From Methylocapsa sp. S129 (GTDB taxonomy: Bacteria; Pseudomonadota; Alphaproteobacteria; Rhizobiales; Beijerinckiaceae), in NCBI RefSeq assembly GCF_009765995.1, contig NZ_LMUI01000011.1:971475-1035474 (forward strand): a stretch of DNA of 64,000 nucleotides, given 5' to 3'. The notes beneath the pieces are model-generated. The model did no database searches, was not told the DNA's origin, and was given only the letters and a program-made list of their open reading frames with translations. Position 1 is the first letter of the stretch; every line of letters begins with the position of its first letter. This document shows, in pieces, positions 1 to 9,269 of the stretch. A program made the translations under genes and the position numbers.

Positions 1-261
1 CGACAGCTTTCGTTTTGCCCGAAGGCGCCCAGTTTTTCTGACGCCTGCACAAATAACGATTAAAAGGCCGAGGATTGTCTGGCCCGCGAATTGCTCAGTC
101 AAAACGCAGCCTTGGGCCTCCTTTGCGAATTGGAATGCCCGGCATTGCTCGTGGTTAACGCCGGATTAACCTTTCCGGCGCGCAATAGGCTTCTCGGCGG
201 CGGTTTGCCTGGCGAGTCCGGGCATAGCGACGCCGACCTCAGGACGAAGGAGGTTTGCGCT
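1..261. other. Left-edge stretch with no recognised gene
   Basis: The frame of the downstream Usg gene stays open upstream to about position 91, but that part resembles no known protein and has no ribosome binding site. The only clear signal is an AAGGAGG Shine-Dalgarno at 247-253, eight bases before the ATG at 262. No promoter could be fixed with confidence. Confidence 0.4.
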
Positions 262-543
262 ATGGCTCGTACGGTCGCTTCTCCAGAGTTTGTGCGTCAG
301 TTGGAAGGGTTCAGCCTAACGACGGCGGAAATCCTCTATCGGTTGCCCGATCATCCTATCTTGCTGCAAAGCTACGTCTGGCAGGACTACGATCTGGCGC
401 CGCGATTTCCCGCGCTGATGAAATTCCTCGCCTTCTGGCGCGAGAAGCTCGACGGGCCGCTGCATTCGGTGCGTGTCGCTCATACCTCGCTCATCAAGCC
501 GGCGGAGATTCGCAGCATCGGCGTGGAAATGCTGCTGCATTGA
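262..543 (+). CDS. usg: Usg family protein (function unknown)
   Basis: This 93-residue protein matches the small alphaproteobacterial Usg family, first named from genes near tryptophan biosynthesis genes. Recognisable features are the core LEGFSLTTAEILYRLPDHP (residues 11-29), then LLQSYVWQDYDLAPRFP, and HSVRVAHTSLIKPAE near the C-terminus. The start is set at the ATG at 262 because a near-perfect AAGGAGG lies eight bases upstream; the frame is open further upstream but that part matches nothing. No trp gene is visible, so the usual neighbourhood cannot be tested. There is no signal peptide or membrane segment. The biochemical role of the family is not established. Confidence 0.85.
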   Translation: MARTVASPEFVRQLEGFSLTTAEILYRLPDHPILLQSYVWQDYDLAPRFPALMKFLAFWREKLDGPLHSVRVAHTSLIKPAEIRSIGVEMLLH

Positions 544-568
544 TCCGGGCCGCCGCTGTCGGCCTCGT

Positions 569-724
569 TTAGATCCGTCTCAAGCCGCGCGGCGACGCAT
601 GAACGCGTCGCTCGATGCCGAAACAATCGTGAATGGCGATCCCAGGCTGGGTTGCGATCGCGATAATGTCGAACGTCGCCACGATGTGCGCCTTCGAGGT
701 CGCCCGGTCGCTCGATGCGCGCTT
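569..724 (-). pseudogene. Decayed C-terminal fragment of a RadC-family gene
   Basis: Read leftward, this stretch encodes about 51 residues ending at a TAA at 569-571. It carries DIIAIATQPGIAIHD and then HASPRGLRRI at the very end. The intact RadC at 51423-52121 has [15 protein letters not shown] and [10 protein letters not shown] at the same places and ends at the same residue. The nucleotide sequences can also be aligned by eye. The upstream catalytic part (HxH and SxxD) is missing and an in-frame TGA stands at 725-727. It is therefore read as a remnant of a second RadC copy. RadC paralogues are common on mobile elements, so this may mark an old insertion; that is inference. Confidence 0.6.
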
Positions 725-727
725 TCA

Positions 728-829
728 GGACCCTGCGCATTCGTCACAAATGCGCGTCTTGCCGGCAACAATTTTTGAACCGTATAGGGAGGATTGTCGG
801 GCCGATGCTTGGCCGCCCCACCGAATTTG
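728..829 (-). pseudogene. Possible remnant of a ClpX-type C4 zinc-finger protein
   Basis: The same leftward frame, upstream of the TGA at 725-727 and downstream of a TAA at 830-832, encodes about 34 residues. They include SKIVAGKTRICDECAGS. The pattern KIVAG-x4-ICDEC matches the second half of the ClpX-type C4 zinc finger, where K[LI][IV]AG precedes [IV]CDEC. The first CxxC pair of such a finger is not present, there is no start codon, and the reading frame is closed on both sides. It is either a degraded fragment or a chance resemblance. Confidence 0.35.
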
Positions 830-879
830 TTAAGCTCGTCTGGTAACGAGTTGTAAGCCAAGTTGGACGGGGGCGATCC

Positions 880-1824
880 ATGACGACCTATTCCGAAACG
901 TTCGGCTATGTTTACGCGGTCGAGGACGATGACGGGAAATTCATCATCGAGAGTACGAAGCCCGTTGCAACCCACGTCAAAGTCTCCGACGACGAGGCGG
1001 TGTTGCGCGATCACGACAAATTCAAAATCAATACGAAGCTTGGCGATGATCAGCATGGCGGCCATCACGGCCACAGCGGTGCGGATGAATCCTTGACCTT
1101 CGTGTCGCGCGCGACCGACGCCGCGGGAGACCAGGGCTTCATCGCCAAGGATTCGCACGGCGATTATTTCTTCTTCACGCAGGACGAGCTTTCCGGAAAG
1201 CATCCCCATCAACTGCATGAAGAGCATGGCGGCGAGCATATCTGCTTCATGCCCGGCACGCGGATCAAGACGCCTTCCGGCGAGACGCCGGTCGAGATGT
1301 TGGCGATTGGCGATCTCGTGCTGACCACGGTCGGCGACGCCGTTCCCGTGCGATGGATCGGCCGGCAAACTGTGGCGCGGCTCTTCGTCGACGACTTGCG
1401 ATTGCCCGTTTGCGTGAAGGCTGGAGCGCTCGCGGACGGCGTTCCGGCGCGCGATCTGCATCTGTCGCCCGAACACGCCTTGTTTGTCGATGGCGCGCTG
1501 ATCCAGGCAGGCAGCCTTATCAACGGCGTCTCGATTGTGCGCAGCCGCGAGGTCCCGCCGATTTTCATCTATTATCACGTCGAAGTGGATGGGCACGCGC
1601 TGATCCTCGCCGAGAATGCCCCTGCCGAGACCTTCGTCGACAATGTCGATCGCATGGGCTTCGACAATTGGCGCGAGCGCGAAGCGCTGGGTCTCGACGA
1701 CGCGACGATGGTCGAAATGCCCTATCCGCGCGCCAAGGCGTCCAGGCAAGTGTCGCGCGCGACCCGCGAGAGGCTCGCCGAACGAGCAAGCGCGCTCGTC
1801 AGGGCCCCGGGCGTCGCCGCTTGA
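880..1824 (+). CDS. Hint (Hedgehog/intein) domain protein
   Basis: This 314-residue protein has two parts. Residues 1-120 form an acidic region with two His-rich patches (HGGHHGHSG near 66 and GKHPHQLHEEHGGEH near 107). Residues from about 124 are a Hint domain of the Hint_2 type: it opens with CFMPGTRIKTPSGETPVEM, continues with GDLVLT and VPVRWIGRQ, and has the block LHLSPEHALFVDGALIQAG. The leading Cys is the residue expected to start the thioester shift. Known Hint domains cleave or splice their own chain. No signal peptide is seen; such proteins in this order often accompany RTX proteins and type I exporters, as here, so the N-terminal part may be processed and exported. That role is inference. 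Confidence 0.8.
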   Translation: MTTYSETFGYVYAVEDDDGKFIIESTKPVATHVKVSDDEAVLRDHDKFKINTKLGDDQHGGHHGHSGADESLTFVSRATDAAGDQGFIAKDSHGDYFFFTQDELSGKHPHQLHEEHGGEHICFMPGTRIKTPSGETPVEMLAIGDLVLTTVGDAVPVRWIGRQTVARLFVDDLRLPVCVKAGALADGVPARDLHLSPEHALFVDGALIQAGSLINGVSIVRSREVPPIFIYYHVEVDGHALILAENAPAETFVDNVDRMGFDNWREREALGLDDATMVEMPYPRAKASRQVSRATRERLAERASALVRAPGVAA

Positions 1825-1893
1825 GGACCGCGCCCCCGGCGCTCTTTGATGTTGACGCTTGAATAAGCGCTACCTTTCATTCGACGGGGCGAC

Positions 1894-4800
1894 ATGTCTG
1901 AATTTCTCAACAATCTTGCTCGTTCGTCCCGCGCCGCCCGGACCCGGGCGCGACATCAGGCGACGGCCAAGGCGCCGGTCGTCGCGGCGGCGACCGAAGA
2001 GCCGGATCGCGACGCCTCGTCGAAGACGCCGCCGAGCGAGCAATCGTCCGAAAGCGATTTATCGGAAGTCTTCGCACTGCTCCGCTCGAGCGCGCTCTTT
2101 GACGAGGACTACTACGGCCTGAGCAATCCCGATGTCATCGAGGCGGGCAGGGATCCGCTCAAGCATTTCTTTCACTACGGTTATCTGGAAGGGCGTCGGC
2201 CCAATCCGGTCTTCGATCCGATTTGGTATCTTGAAACCAATGCGGAAGTGAAAATCGCCGGTCAGCATCCGCTCCTGCACTATATCTCGCTCGGGGAGCG
2301 TGAGGGGCGTCGACCGTGCCGTTATTTCGATCCGGCGTGGTATCGCGCGACCTATGCGCTCGCGCCGGATGAAGGCGCGCTCGCGCATTATCTCAAGCAC
2401 CGGTTCGGCCCCTTCAGCCCGATCCCGGAATTCGACGCGAAATATTATCTTGAGACCTATAAGGACATCGCCGCCGCCGGCGGCGATCCCTTCGATCATT
2501 TTATCTCATGGGGTCATCGCGAAGGCCGCAATCCTTCCGCGAATTTCGATACGAAATTCTACCGGCAGCGCTATCTCCGGCGGAATCCGGAGCGCAACCC
2601 TCTCGACCATTATCTGGAGCATCGCGGCGAGCCCGATATATTCCCCGTCCCACCGGAGAACGATGCGACGATTTCCGCCCAGGTCAAACGATTCACCAAG
2701 CCCGGGCCGCATTTTGAGGAATTCCGACCGCTGCCAATGGGCAGCCACCGGCGCGCCAAGATCCTCGCCTATTACCTCACGCAATTCCATTCATTCCCTG
2801 AGAACGACGCTTGGTGGGGCAAGGGCTTCACCGAATGGACGAACATTGCGCGCGGTCAACCGCGCTTCAAGGACCATTATCAACCTCGCATTCCGCGCGA
2901 TCTCGGCTTCTATTCGCTTGCAGATATCGACACGATGCGCAAGCAAGCGGAGATGGCCAAGGCGGCCGGCGTGTACGGATTCGTATTTTACTACTACACG
3001 TTCAACGGCAAAAGGTTGCTCGAAAGACCGTTGGAGCAATTTCTCCAGGCGCCCGATATCGATATGCCGTTCTGCCTGATGTGGGCGAACGAGAATTGGA
3101 CGCGGCGCTGGGACGGAATGGAAAGCGAGGTGCTGATCTCGCAGGACTATCGCGAGGATGACGACGCGCGCCTCGTGAAGGAATATGCTCGGCACTTCTC
3201 CGACCGGCGCTATATTCGAATCCAGGGCCGGCCGCTCATGATGATCTATCGGCCGAGTCTCATTCCCAGCACTGCCAGGACGATCGCGCGCTGGCGCTCG
3301 CTCTTCGTCGATCAGTTCGGCGAGAACCCAATCATCATCATGAGTCAGAGCTTTGACGACTATGATCCGTCCGCTTTCGGTCTCGATGGAGCCATTGAGT
3401 TTCCGCCGCATAAGCTCACGAAGAATATTCCTCTGGCGGATTTCGATCCGCAAATTCTCGACGACACCTTCTCAGGTCAGATTTTCGCCTATGACGATCT
3501 CGTCAAACGCTCGCTTGAGGAAGCGCGTCCATCTTTCCCGCTGATCAAGACGATTGTTCCGAGTTGGGATAACGATGCGCGTCGGCAAGGCGCGGGCCTC
3601 GTGGTTCATGGCTCCACGCCTGCGAAATACGAGGCGTGGCTGTCGGCGCTTGTGGAGCGAGCCCAGCGCAATAGCTTTTTCGGCGAGCCAATCGTCTGCG
3701 TCAACGCGTGGAACGAATGGTGCGAAGGGGCCTACCTTGAGCCGGACCTGCATTTCGGCGCCGCCTATCTCAACGCCACCGGAAGGGGCGTCGTGGGTGC
3801 GACGCAGGACGCCGGGCGGCCGCGGCTGTTGCTCGTCGGACACGATGCGTTTCCAAGCGGAGCCCAGCAGCTTCTCCTCAATATCGGCAAGACGCTGCAA
3901 AGCGCGTTCGGCGTGGAGATCGAATTTCTTCTGCTCGCCGGCGGCGCGATGGAGAGCGATTATTCCGCGGTCGCGCCGCTCACCGTCGCCAAAGATCGGA
4001 ATGCGCTCGCCGCGCGAATCCGCGAGCTTTCGGCGCGACGATTTTCGGCGGCGATCGTCAACACGTCCGCCTCGGGCGACGCCGCGCTGCTGCTGGCCGC
4101 TCAGGGCGTAGGAAGCATCCTTCTCATTCACGAACTCCCGCGTCTGTTGCGAGAAAAAGCGCTTGAAGGATCGGCGCGAGCTGGCATCGCAAGCGCCAAG
4201 CATGTCGTCTTCGCCTCGGCCTTCGTCTGCGAGAAGGTCATCGAGGCGCTCGGCTTGCCGGCCAGCGAAAAGCTCATGATCCGCCCGCAGGGCTCATACA
4301 AGCAGGTGATTTACGCGCCCGCAGAGGCCGAGGCGTTGCGCAAGGAACTCGGGCTCGACGCCCGCGCGCGATTGGTCCTTGGGGTCGGCTATGCTGACAT
4401 GCGCAAAGGATTCGACCTCTTTCTTCAAGTTTGGCGCCTTCTTCGCTCGACGCGGCCGACGACGCACTTTTGCTGGGTCGGCGGCATCGATCCTAATCTG
4501 AAGGAATGGCTCGCAGGCGAGATGGCCGAGGCGATCGCCGCCGGGACGCTGCACATGGTCGGTTATCGCAGCGATGTCGCCGCGTTCTTTTCCGCCGCGG
4601 ACGCGCTTCTGCTGACCTCGCGCGAGGACCCTTTCCCGACCGTAGCGCTCGAAGCGATGAGCGTCGGCGCGCCGGTGATCGCATTCGACCGTAGCGGCGG
4701 CATCGCCGATTTCCTCAAGGAGGAAGCGCTCGGCCTCGTCGTTCCCTATTGCGACGCTCCAGCGATGGCCGCCGAACTGAGGAAGCTGATCGCCGATGGA

Positions 4801-5802
4801 CCCGACCGGGCTATGCAGGCGCGGGCGCAGGAAGCGATCGAGAAACGTTTCGGCTTTCCGCCTTATGTTCGCGACCTCCTTCGCCTTGTCCTGCCGGACC
4901 TTGCATCCGTGTCGGTGACGGTGCCGAACTACAACTACGCTCATTGTCTTGCCGATCGGCTGAACACGATTTTCGATCAGACGCATCCGGTCGAGGAAGT
5001 CATCGTTCTCGACGACGCATCGCGGGATAATAGCGTCGAGGTCATCGAAGGGGTCGCCGAGGAGCGCGAGCGCGACATCACGCTCGTCATCAACGATGTC
5101 AATTCGGGCTCCGTCTTCGCACAATGGGCGAAGGCCGCCGAAATGGCGCAAGGCGACTATATATGGGTAGCGGAAGCGGACGACCTCTCTGAACCGTCGT
5201 TTCTAGCGACGATGCTTGCGGCCATGCGCACTGATCCAGCGATCGAAATCGCCTTTTGCGATTCGCGCTCGATTGACGCAGTTGGCGCGCCCGTCTACGC
5301 CAGCTATAAGCCATATTTCGAAACGATCGAACCTGGCGCGCTGTCGCGCAGCGAGGTGTTCGAAGGCGCCGACTTTCTGCGTCGCTTCCTGTCTGTGAAG
5401 AATACAATCCTCAATGTCAGCTCCGTCGTTTGGCGACGCGACGCGCTGCTGCGTTGTCTCAGCGCCTGCCGCGATGAGCTTTCGCAATATAAGATGGCCG
5501 GCGATTGGCGGCTCTATATCGAATGCCTCACTGTTCCCGGCGCGAAAATCGCCTATGTCGCCGACCCTCTCAATGTGCACCGCCGCCACGCGCAAAGCGT
5601 CACCCATTCGCTAAAGGCCCAGAAACATGTCGATGAGATTCGCCGGATGCACCGCGCGGTCGCTGAAAGACTCGCTGATCCTCGCGGGGTGACCACGCTG
5701 CAGGACGCCTATATCGAGGAGGTCACGAAGCAATTGTTCGGTGGGAAGGCAGCCAGCGAACCGGCCAGAAAACGCAAAGTGCGCGCCAAGCGGAAGGCGT
5801 AG
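1894..5802 (+). CDS. Giant multidomain glycosyltransferase: repeats, WbsX/GH99-like, GT4, GT2
   Basis: The 1302 residues carry four parts. Residues about 68-255 hold roughly five degenerate copies of a motif with FD-x-x-YY, a G-x-DP-x-x-HY core and a closing EGR-x-P. Residues about 284-630 are a WbsX/GH99-like domain (ILAYYLTQFHSFPENDAWWG, then WNEWCEGAYLEPD near 605). Residues about 640-1000 are a GT4 retaining transferase, with DPFPTVALEAMSVGAPVIA near 911. Residues about 1005-1250 are a GT2 domain (VTVPNYNYAHCLADR, VLDDAS, and a DD motif in WVAEADD). The C-terminus is Lys/Arg-rich. It probably adds several sugars to an O-antigen-like or exopolysaccharide chain at the cytoplasmic face. It lies just after the Hint gene and converges with the TPR transferase gene. 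Confidence 0.85.
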   Translation: MSEFLNNLARSSRAARTRARHQATAKAPVVAAATEEPDRDASSKTPPSEQSSESDLSEVFALLRSSALFDEDYYGLSNPDVIEAGRDPLKHFFHYGYLEGRRPNPVFDPIWYLETNAEVKIAGQHPLLHYISLGEREGRRPCRYFDPAWYRATYALAPDEGALAHYLKHRFGPFSPIPEFDAKYYLETYKDIAAAGGDPFDHFISWGHREGRNPSANFDTKFYRQRYLRRNPERNPLDHYLEHRGEPDIFPVPPENDATISAQVKRFTKPGPHFEEFRPLPMGSHRRAKILAYYLTQFHSFPENDAWWGKGFTEWTNIARGQPRFKDHYQPRIPRDLGFYSLADIDTMRKQAEMAKAAGVYGFVFYYYTFNGKRLLERPLEQFLQAPDIDMPFCLMWANENWTRRWDGMESEVLISQDYREDDDARLVKEYARHFSDRRYIRIQGRPLMMIYRPSLIPSTARTIARWRSLFVDQFGENPIIIMSQSFDDYDPSAFGLDGAIEFPPHKLTKNIPLADFDPQILDDTFSGQIFAYDDLVKRSLEEARPSFPLIKTIVPSWDNDARRQGAGLVVHGSTPAKYEAWLSALVERAQRNSFFGEPIVCVNAWNEWCEGAYLEPDLHFGAAYLNATGRGVVGATQDAGRPRLLLVGHDAFPSGAQQLLLNIGKTLQSAFGVEIEFLLLAGGAMESDYSAVAPLTVAKDRNALAARIRELSARRFSAAIVNTSASGDAALLLAAQGVGSILLIHELPRLLREKALEGSARAGIASAKHVVFASAFVCEKVIEALGLPASEKLMIRPQGSYKQVIYAPAEAEALRKELGLDARARLVLGVGYADMRKGFDLFLQVWRLLRSTRPTTHFCWVGGIDPNLKEWLAGEMAEAIAAGTLHMVGYRSDVAAFFSAADALLLTSREDPFPTVALEAMSVGAPVIAFDRSGGIADFLKEEALGLVVPYCDAPAMAAELRKLIADGPDRAMQARAQEAIEKRFGFPPYVRDLLRLVLPDLASVSVTVPNYNYAHCLADRLNTIFDQTHPVEEVIVLDDASRDNSVEVIEGVAEERERDITLVINDVNSGSVFAQWAKAAEMAQGDYIWVAEADDLSEPSFLATMLAAMRTDPAIEIAFCDSRSIDAVGAPVYASYKPYFETIEPGALSRSEVFEGADFLRRFLSVKNTILNVSSVVWRRDALLRCLSACRDELSQYKMAGDWRLYIECLTVPGAKIAYVADPLNVHRRHAQSVTHSLKAQKHVDEIRRMHRAVAERLADPRGVTTLQDAYIEEVTKQLFGGKAASEPARKRKVRAKRKA

Positions 5803-5827
5803 CGCCGCGGGCGTTGGCCGGCCTGCG

Positions 5828-8800
5828 CTATTTCGAGACGGCGGCGATATTGCGCCGGGCAGCCCGGGTCCAGTGCTTGTTCGTCTGTTTGTAACAAACG
5901 GGGCAATGCAGGCCTATGGCGCGCTGCGCAGCGTCAAGCTCGCGGACGATCGTCCCGCGACGCCAATCGGGCGTCTCAACGACGACCTGCGCGAAAGCGC
6001 GCGTAAAGAGTCCCGGTCCCGTCGACAGCCACAATGTGTCCGAATCTCCTCGATTCATCGCCTCGACAGCCATGACGAGCGCGCGCGCGATGATCGGATG
6101 GCCCGACATGGCCCCGATGAAATCATTGCCGATCGTTCCATAATTCTCTTGGTAGAGCGCCAGGGAGGCTCCCGCCGGCGCGAAGGTCGCGATCGGCGCG
6201 AGGCAGCGATCGTCCGCGTCAATGTAGAATCCGCCCTCCGCGCTCAGATAGGCGAGGCGGAATATGTCGGCGCGCTGCGCAGGGTGACGGGCCCGCATGA
6301 AAGCGCGAACAACGTCGATCGGAAAGCGCGATATGAGGAAGGCCTTCGCCGAGGCGTCGTCAAACAGGCGGTAGGCAAAGTCGGGATGCTTGTCTCGCCA
6401 ACTCCGCATGATGTCCTGAATGTCGCGCGGCGGCTCGGCGCTGTCCCAGAACTGCACGATGCGCCTGGGAATCGTCGGCGCGGCCTCGTCATGGCGGTCG
6501 CTTGCGGATTGCGCGAATTGCCCGCTCTGTCTCAAAGCGATGAGGAGCATGATCGCGGGCGCCGTCTGCGAGGGGTTTCGCCGCACAACATCGCTCAAGA
6601 GCGCGAGCCGATCGGCAACAGGCAGGCGACGGGCGTCTTGCAATTCCCGCAAGATTTCGCGATCGAGCAGGAATTCATCGATGATCTGGCCAAGAGGATG
6701 TTGCGACGCGTTCAGCGATTGGCCGCGCAGAATGTGGCCTGAAGCGTCCAGATGCACCGACATACGCAGAGCGTCGAGCGCCGCGTCGAGTTCAAGCCCG
6801 ATCAGGCACGCACGGGCAAGCTCGCCATGGGTCCAACTATCGGCGGGATCAAGCTGCGCGGCGGCGCGATATTCAGCAATGGCCTCGTCATATCGGCGCT
6901 GCGCCTCAAGCATTTGCGCGCGAAACAAGCGGACTCGCGCCTGATCTTTGGTGGAGCTCACGGGCGCGCGAGCGAGCGCCGCCTCTCCGCTCGCGAAATC
7001 GCCGATTGCGATCGCAACAAGCATTGTCTCCGACCAGAGAAAGAAACTGCCCGCGAAGTCGCAAGAGGCCCGGGCAAGCGCTTCACGCGCGGCCGGCCAA
7101 TCGCGCGCCTGGCGGGCGAGCTGGACGCGGGTCGCCACGATTTCAGGTTGCGAGCCGCACTGCCTTAGGGCGTCGTCCAGGATCTCCGACGCTTCGGCGG
7201 CGTCGCCCGATTGGGCGGCGGCGCGCGCGGCCTGAAGATAGGGCCAGACCTGATGCGGGTGGGCGGCGATAGCCGCCCACGCGACCGCGCGAGCGCCGCC
7301 GAAATCCTCGGCCGCCATTGTGCTGTCTGCGAGGTCAATGAGGGCTTCGAGATTGTTCGGGTCTTGTTCGAGCGCGCGCCTGATGATATCTTGGGCTTCA
7401 TGCGGCTTGCCAAGATTCCGGTTCGCCCTTGCCGCCGCCAGCAACGCTGAGGGATGACGCGGACTGGTTGTCAAAGCGACTTGAACCGTGCGCAACGCGG
7501 CGGCCGAATCGCCGAGCCTCTCCTCCAATTGTGCGAATTGTAAACGAGCAGAGACGTGCTTCGGATTGGCGACAAGCACCGACTCGATCATCTCACGCGC
7601 TTCGACAAATGCGCCGCGATCGCGCAATTCAACGGCGCGTTCGAGCTTGGCGTCGATGTTCTCCGGTTCGACGCCGAGAACGGATTCGAAAAAGGCGAGC
7701 GACGCGGTACGGTCGCCGCGACGGCGCGCGACGTGACCAAGGGCGAGGCGAGGCGCCGGATCCCGCCGATTGGCCTCCAGCGCTTGCGAGAAATAGGCCT
7801 GCGCTTCGTCGAGGCGGTAGACGTCAACCATCAACCAACCGAGGCCGCAGAGCGCTGGTGCGCCGAGCGGCTCTGACTTCAGCGCCGCGTCAAATGCCTC
7901 GCGCGCCTCCTCCGCGCGACCGATCTCTCGCAAGAGATAACCGAATTCGACGCGCAGACCCGCACTGCCCGGGCTCTTCTCGATCGCCGTCGCGAAGATC
8001 GCCATCGCGCCGGCGCGATCGCCGCGCGATTTCTTGAGCTTGGCCATTTCGATCATCGCGGAAACGCTATTCGGCGCGTCGTCGAGAACCCGATGAAACA
8101 TGGCTTCCGCCTCGTCGGGTCGATCCATCTTTCGCAGGAGATGCGCGATCTGAATTCGTATGGCGGGATTATGAGCGTCATGCGCAGCCGCGGCCTCGAA
8201 GGCCGCCAGCGCTTCCTCGTAATCGCCTCGCTCGCCACGAATATAACCCAGGCCGACCAGAGCGCCGCCGTGGCCCGGCGCATTCGACACGATGCTCGCG
8301 AACACCGCCTCGGCCTCGGATGGGCGTTTCATTTGGCGCAGGAGATAGCCGATCGCATTGCGCGCTTCGAGATTATGAGGGTTTACCTGAGCTGCCGCCT
8401 CGAAGGCGCTGAGCGCGCCTCCCAGGTCGCCGCGTTCGCGAAGCGCTTGGGCGAGTCCGATCAGCGCATCGGCGCGTCCAGGCGCGATCACGAGCGCGTC
8501 GCGATAGGCGCGCTCCGCCTCGTCAAAACGTCGAAGCGCGCGCAATTCATGCGCGACCTCGATCTTGAGATCGAGGTCGCCATGCCCTGTCGCCAAGGCT
8601 TCCTCGAACGCCGTGAGCGCCTCGACGTGAACGCCGCGCGCCCTCAAGAGGTAGCCAAGGCCCGCGAGCGCGCCGGCGTGCGCCGGCGCCGCTCTGAGGA
8701 TCGCGCGAAAAATCGTCTCCGCTTCGTCCGCTCTTCCCAGCCGCCGCAAGAGATAGGCGATCTCGTTGTGAATGGCGAGATTATCCGGCGCGAGTGCGCG

Positions 8801-8989
8801 GGCTTCTTGAAAAACTTCAAGCGCCCCCGCCGGATCGGCGCCGGCGAGCAGGGAATGGCCGAAGCTGACAAGCGCGGCGACGTCCTGCTTAGGGAGCGCA
8901 TCGCTATGTTCGACGGCATCCGCCGAGGCGCTACGCGCGGCGGCCGCGACCTCAACGTCAGATCGCTCGACGCCCTCGCCGCTGGTCAT
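5828..8989 (-). CDS. TPR-repeat protein with C-terminal DXD glycosyltransferase domain
   Basis: The 1053-residue protein begins with about 20 tandem tetratricopeptide repeats (residues about 25-770; motifs such as ALVGLGYIRGERGDYEEALAA). It ends in a Gly_transf_sug-type domain from about residue 840, marked by IPRRIVQFWDSAEPP and the metal-binding YIDADD near 920. Such transferases use nucleotide sugars with a DXD metal site, and the TPR array may dock a partner or a repeat-protein acceptor. The start is placed at the ATG at 8989. The frame stays open to 9130, but that extension is the tail of a decayed GH71-like gene. It ends 25 bases from the convergent WbsX-GT4-GT2 gene. Confidence 0.8.
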   Translation of the reverse strand: MTSGEGVERSDVEVAAAARSASADAVEHSDALPKQDVAALVSFGHSLLAGADPAGALEVFQEARALAPDNLAIHNEIAYLLRRLGRADEAETIFRAILRAAPAHAGALAGLGYLLRARGVHVEALTAFEEALATGHGDLDLKIEVAHELRALRRFDEAERAYRDALVIAPGRADALIGLAQALRERGDLGGALSAFEAAAQVNPHNLEARNAIGYLLRQMKRPSEAEAVFASIVSNAPGHGGALVGLGYIRGERGDYEEALAAFEAAAAHDAHNPAIRIQIAHLLRKMDRPDEAEAMFHRVLDDAPNSVSAMIEMAKLKKSRGDRAGAMAIFATAIEKSPGSAGLRVEFGYLLREIGRAEEAREAFDAALKSEPLGAPALCGLGWLMVDVYRLDEAQAYFSQALEANRRDPAPRLALGHVARRRGDRTASLAFFESVLGVEPENIDAKLERAVELRDRGAFVEAREMIESVLVANPKHVSARLQFAQLEERLGDSAAALRTVQVALTTSPRHPSALLAAARANRNLGKPHEAQDIIRRALEQDPNNLEALIDLADSTMAAEDFGGARAVAWAAIAAHPHQVWPYLQAARAAAQSGDAAEASEILDDALRQCGSQPEIVATRVQLARQARDWPAAREALARASCDFAGSFFLWSETMLVAIAIGDFASGEAALARAPVSSTKDQARVRLFRAQMLEAQRRYDEAIAEYRAAAQLDPADSWTHGELARACLIGLELDAALDALRMSVHLDASGHILRGQSLNASQHPLGQIIDEFLLDREILRELQDARRLPVADRLALLSDVVRRNPSQTAPAIMLLIALRQSGQFAQSASDRHDEAAPTIPRRIVQFWDSAEPPRDIQDIMRSWRDKHPDFAYRLFDDASAKAFLISRFPIDVVRAFMRARHPAQRADIFRLAYLSAEGGFYIDADDRCLAPIATFAPAGASLALYQENYGTIGNDFIGAMSGHPIIARALVMAVEAMNRGDSDTLWLSTGPGLFTRAFAQVVVETPDWRRGTIVRELDAAQRAIGLHCPVCYKQTNKHWTRAARRNIAAVSK

Positions 8990-9269
8990 CGTGACACGGC
9001 CTGTCGCACATATTTTGTCGGCGCGAAAGGTTTGCCTTTGCAGCGCTGAATATATTGATTGGCGGCAGATCGCCTTACGACGGACATGACGTGCTGCCCC
9101 TTCGTCGCACTCGTTCCAGCAGCAGATCAATAGCGCGTTCGGCGGGCAAGCGGCCAGATTGCCCCTGATTTAGTTAACCGTCGTTTGCCGGCAATGGACG
9201 CTCCGCCCGCGGCTCGACGCGTCACAGTACGTGCGTCCCCTTTGCCAGGGGTGGGTGGTATTCCCACGG
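8990..9269. other. Gap upstream of the TPR glycosyltransferase gene
   Basis: This 280-base gap separates the leftward TPR-transferase start from the end of the leftward GT4 gene. It holds the GH71-like remnant listed separately. A modest AT-rich patch near 9045-9060 could contain the promoter of the TPR gene, but no convincing -35/-10 pair was found. Confidence 0.4.

Noticed and set aside
580-1749. Long leftward open frame opposite the Hint gene
   Set aside because: It is antisense to a well-supported Hint protein, has no ribosome binding site and matches nothing; only its last part crosses the RadC-like remnant in a different frame.
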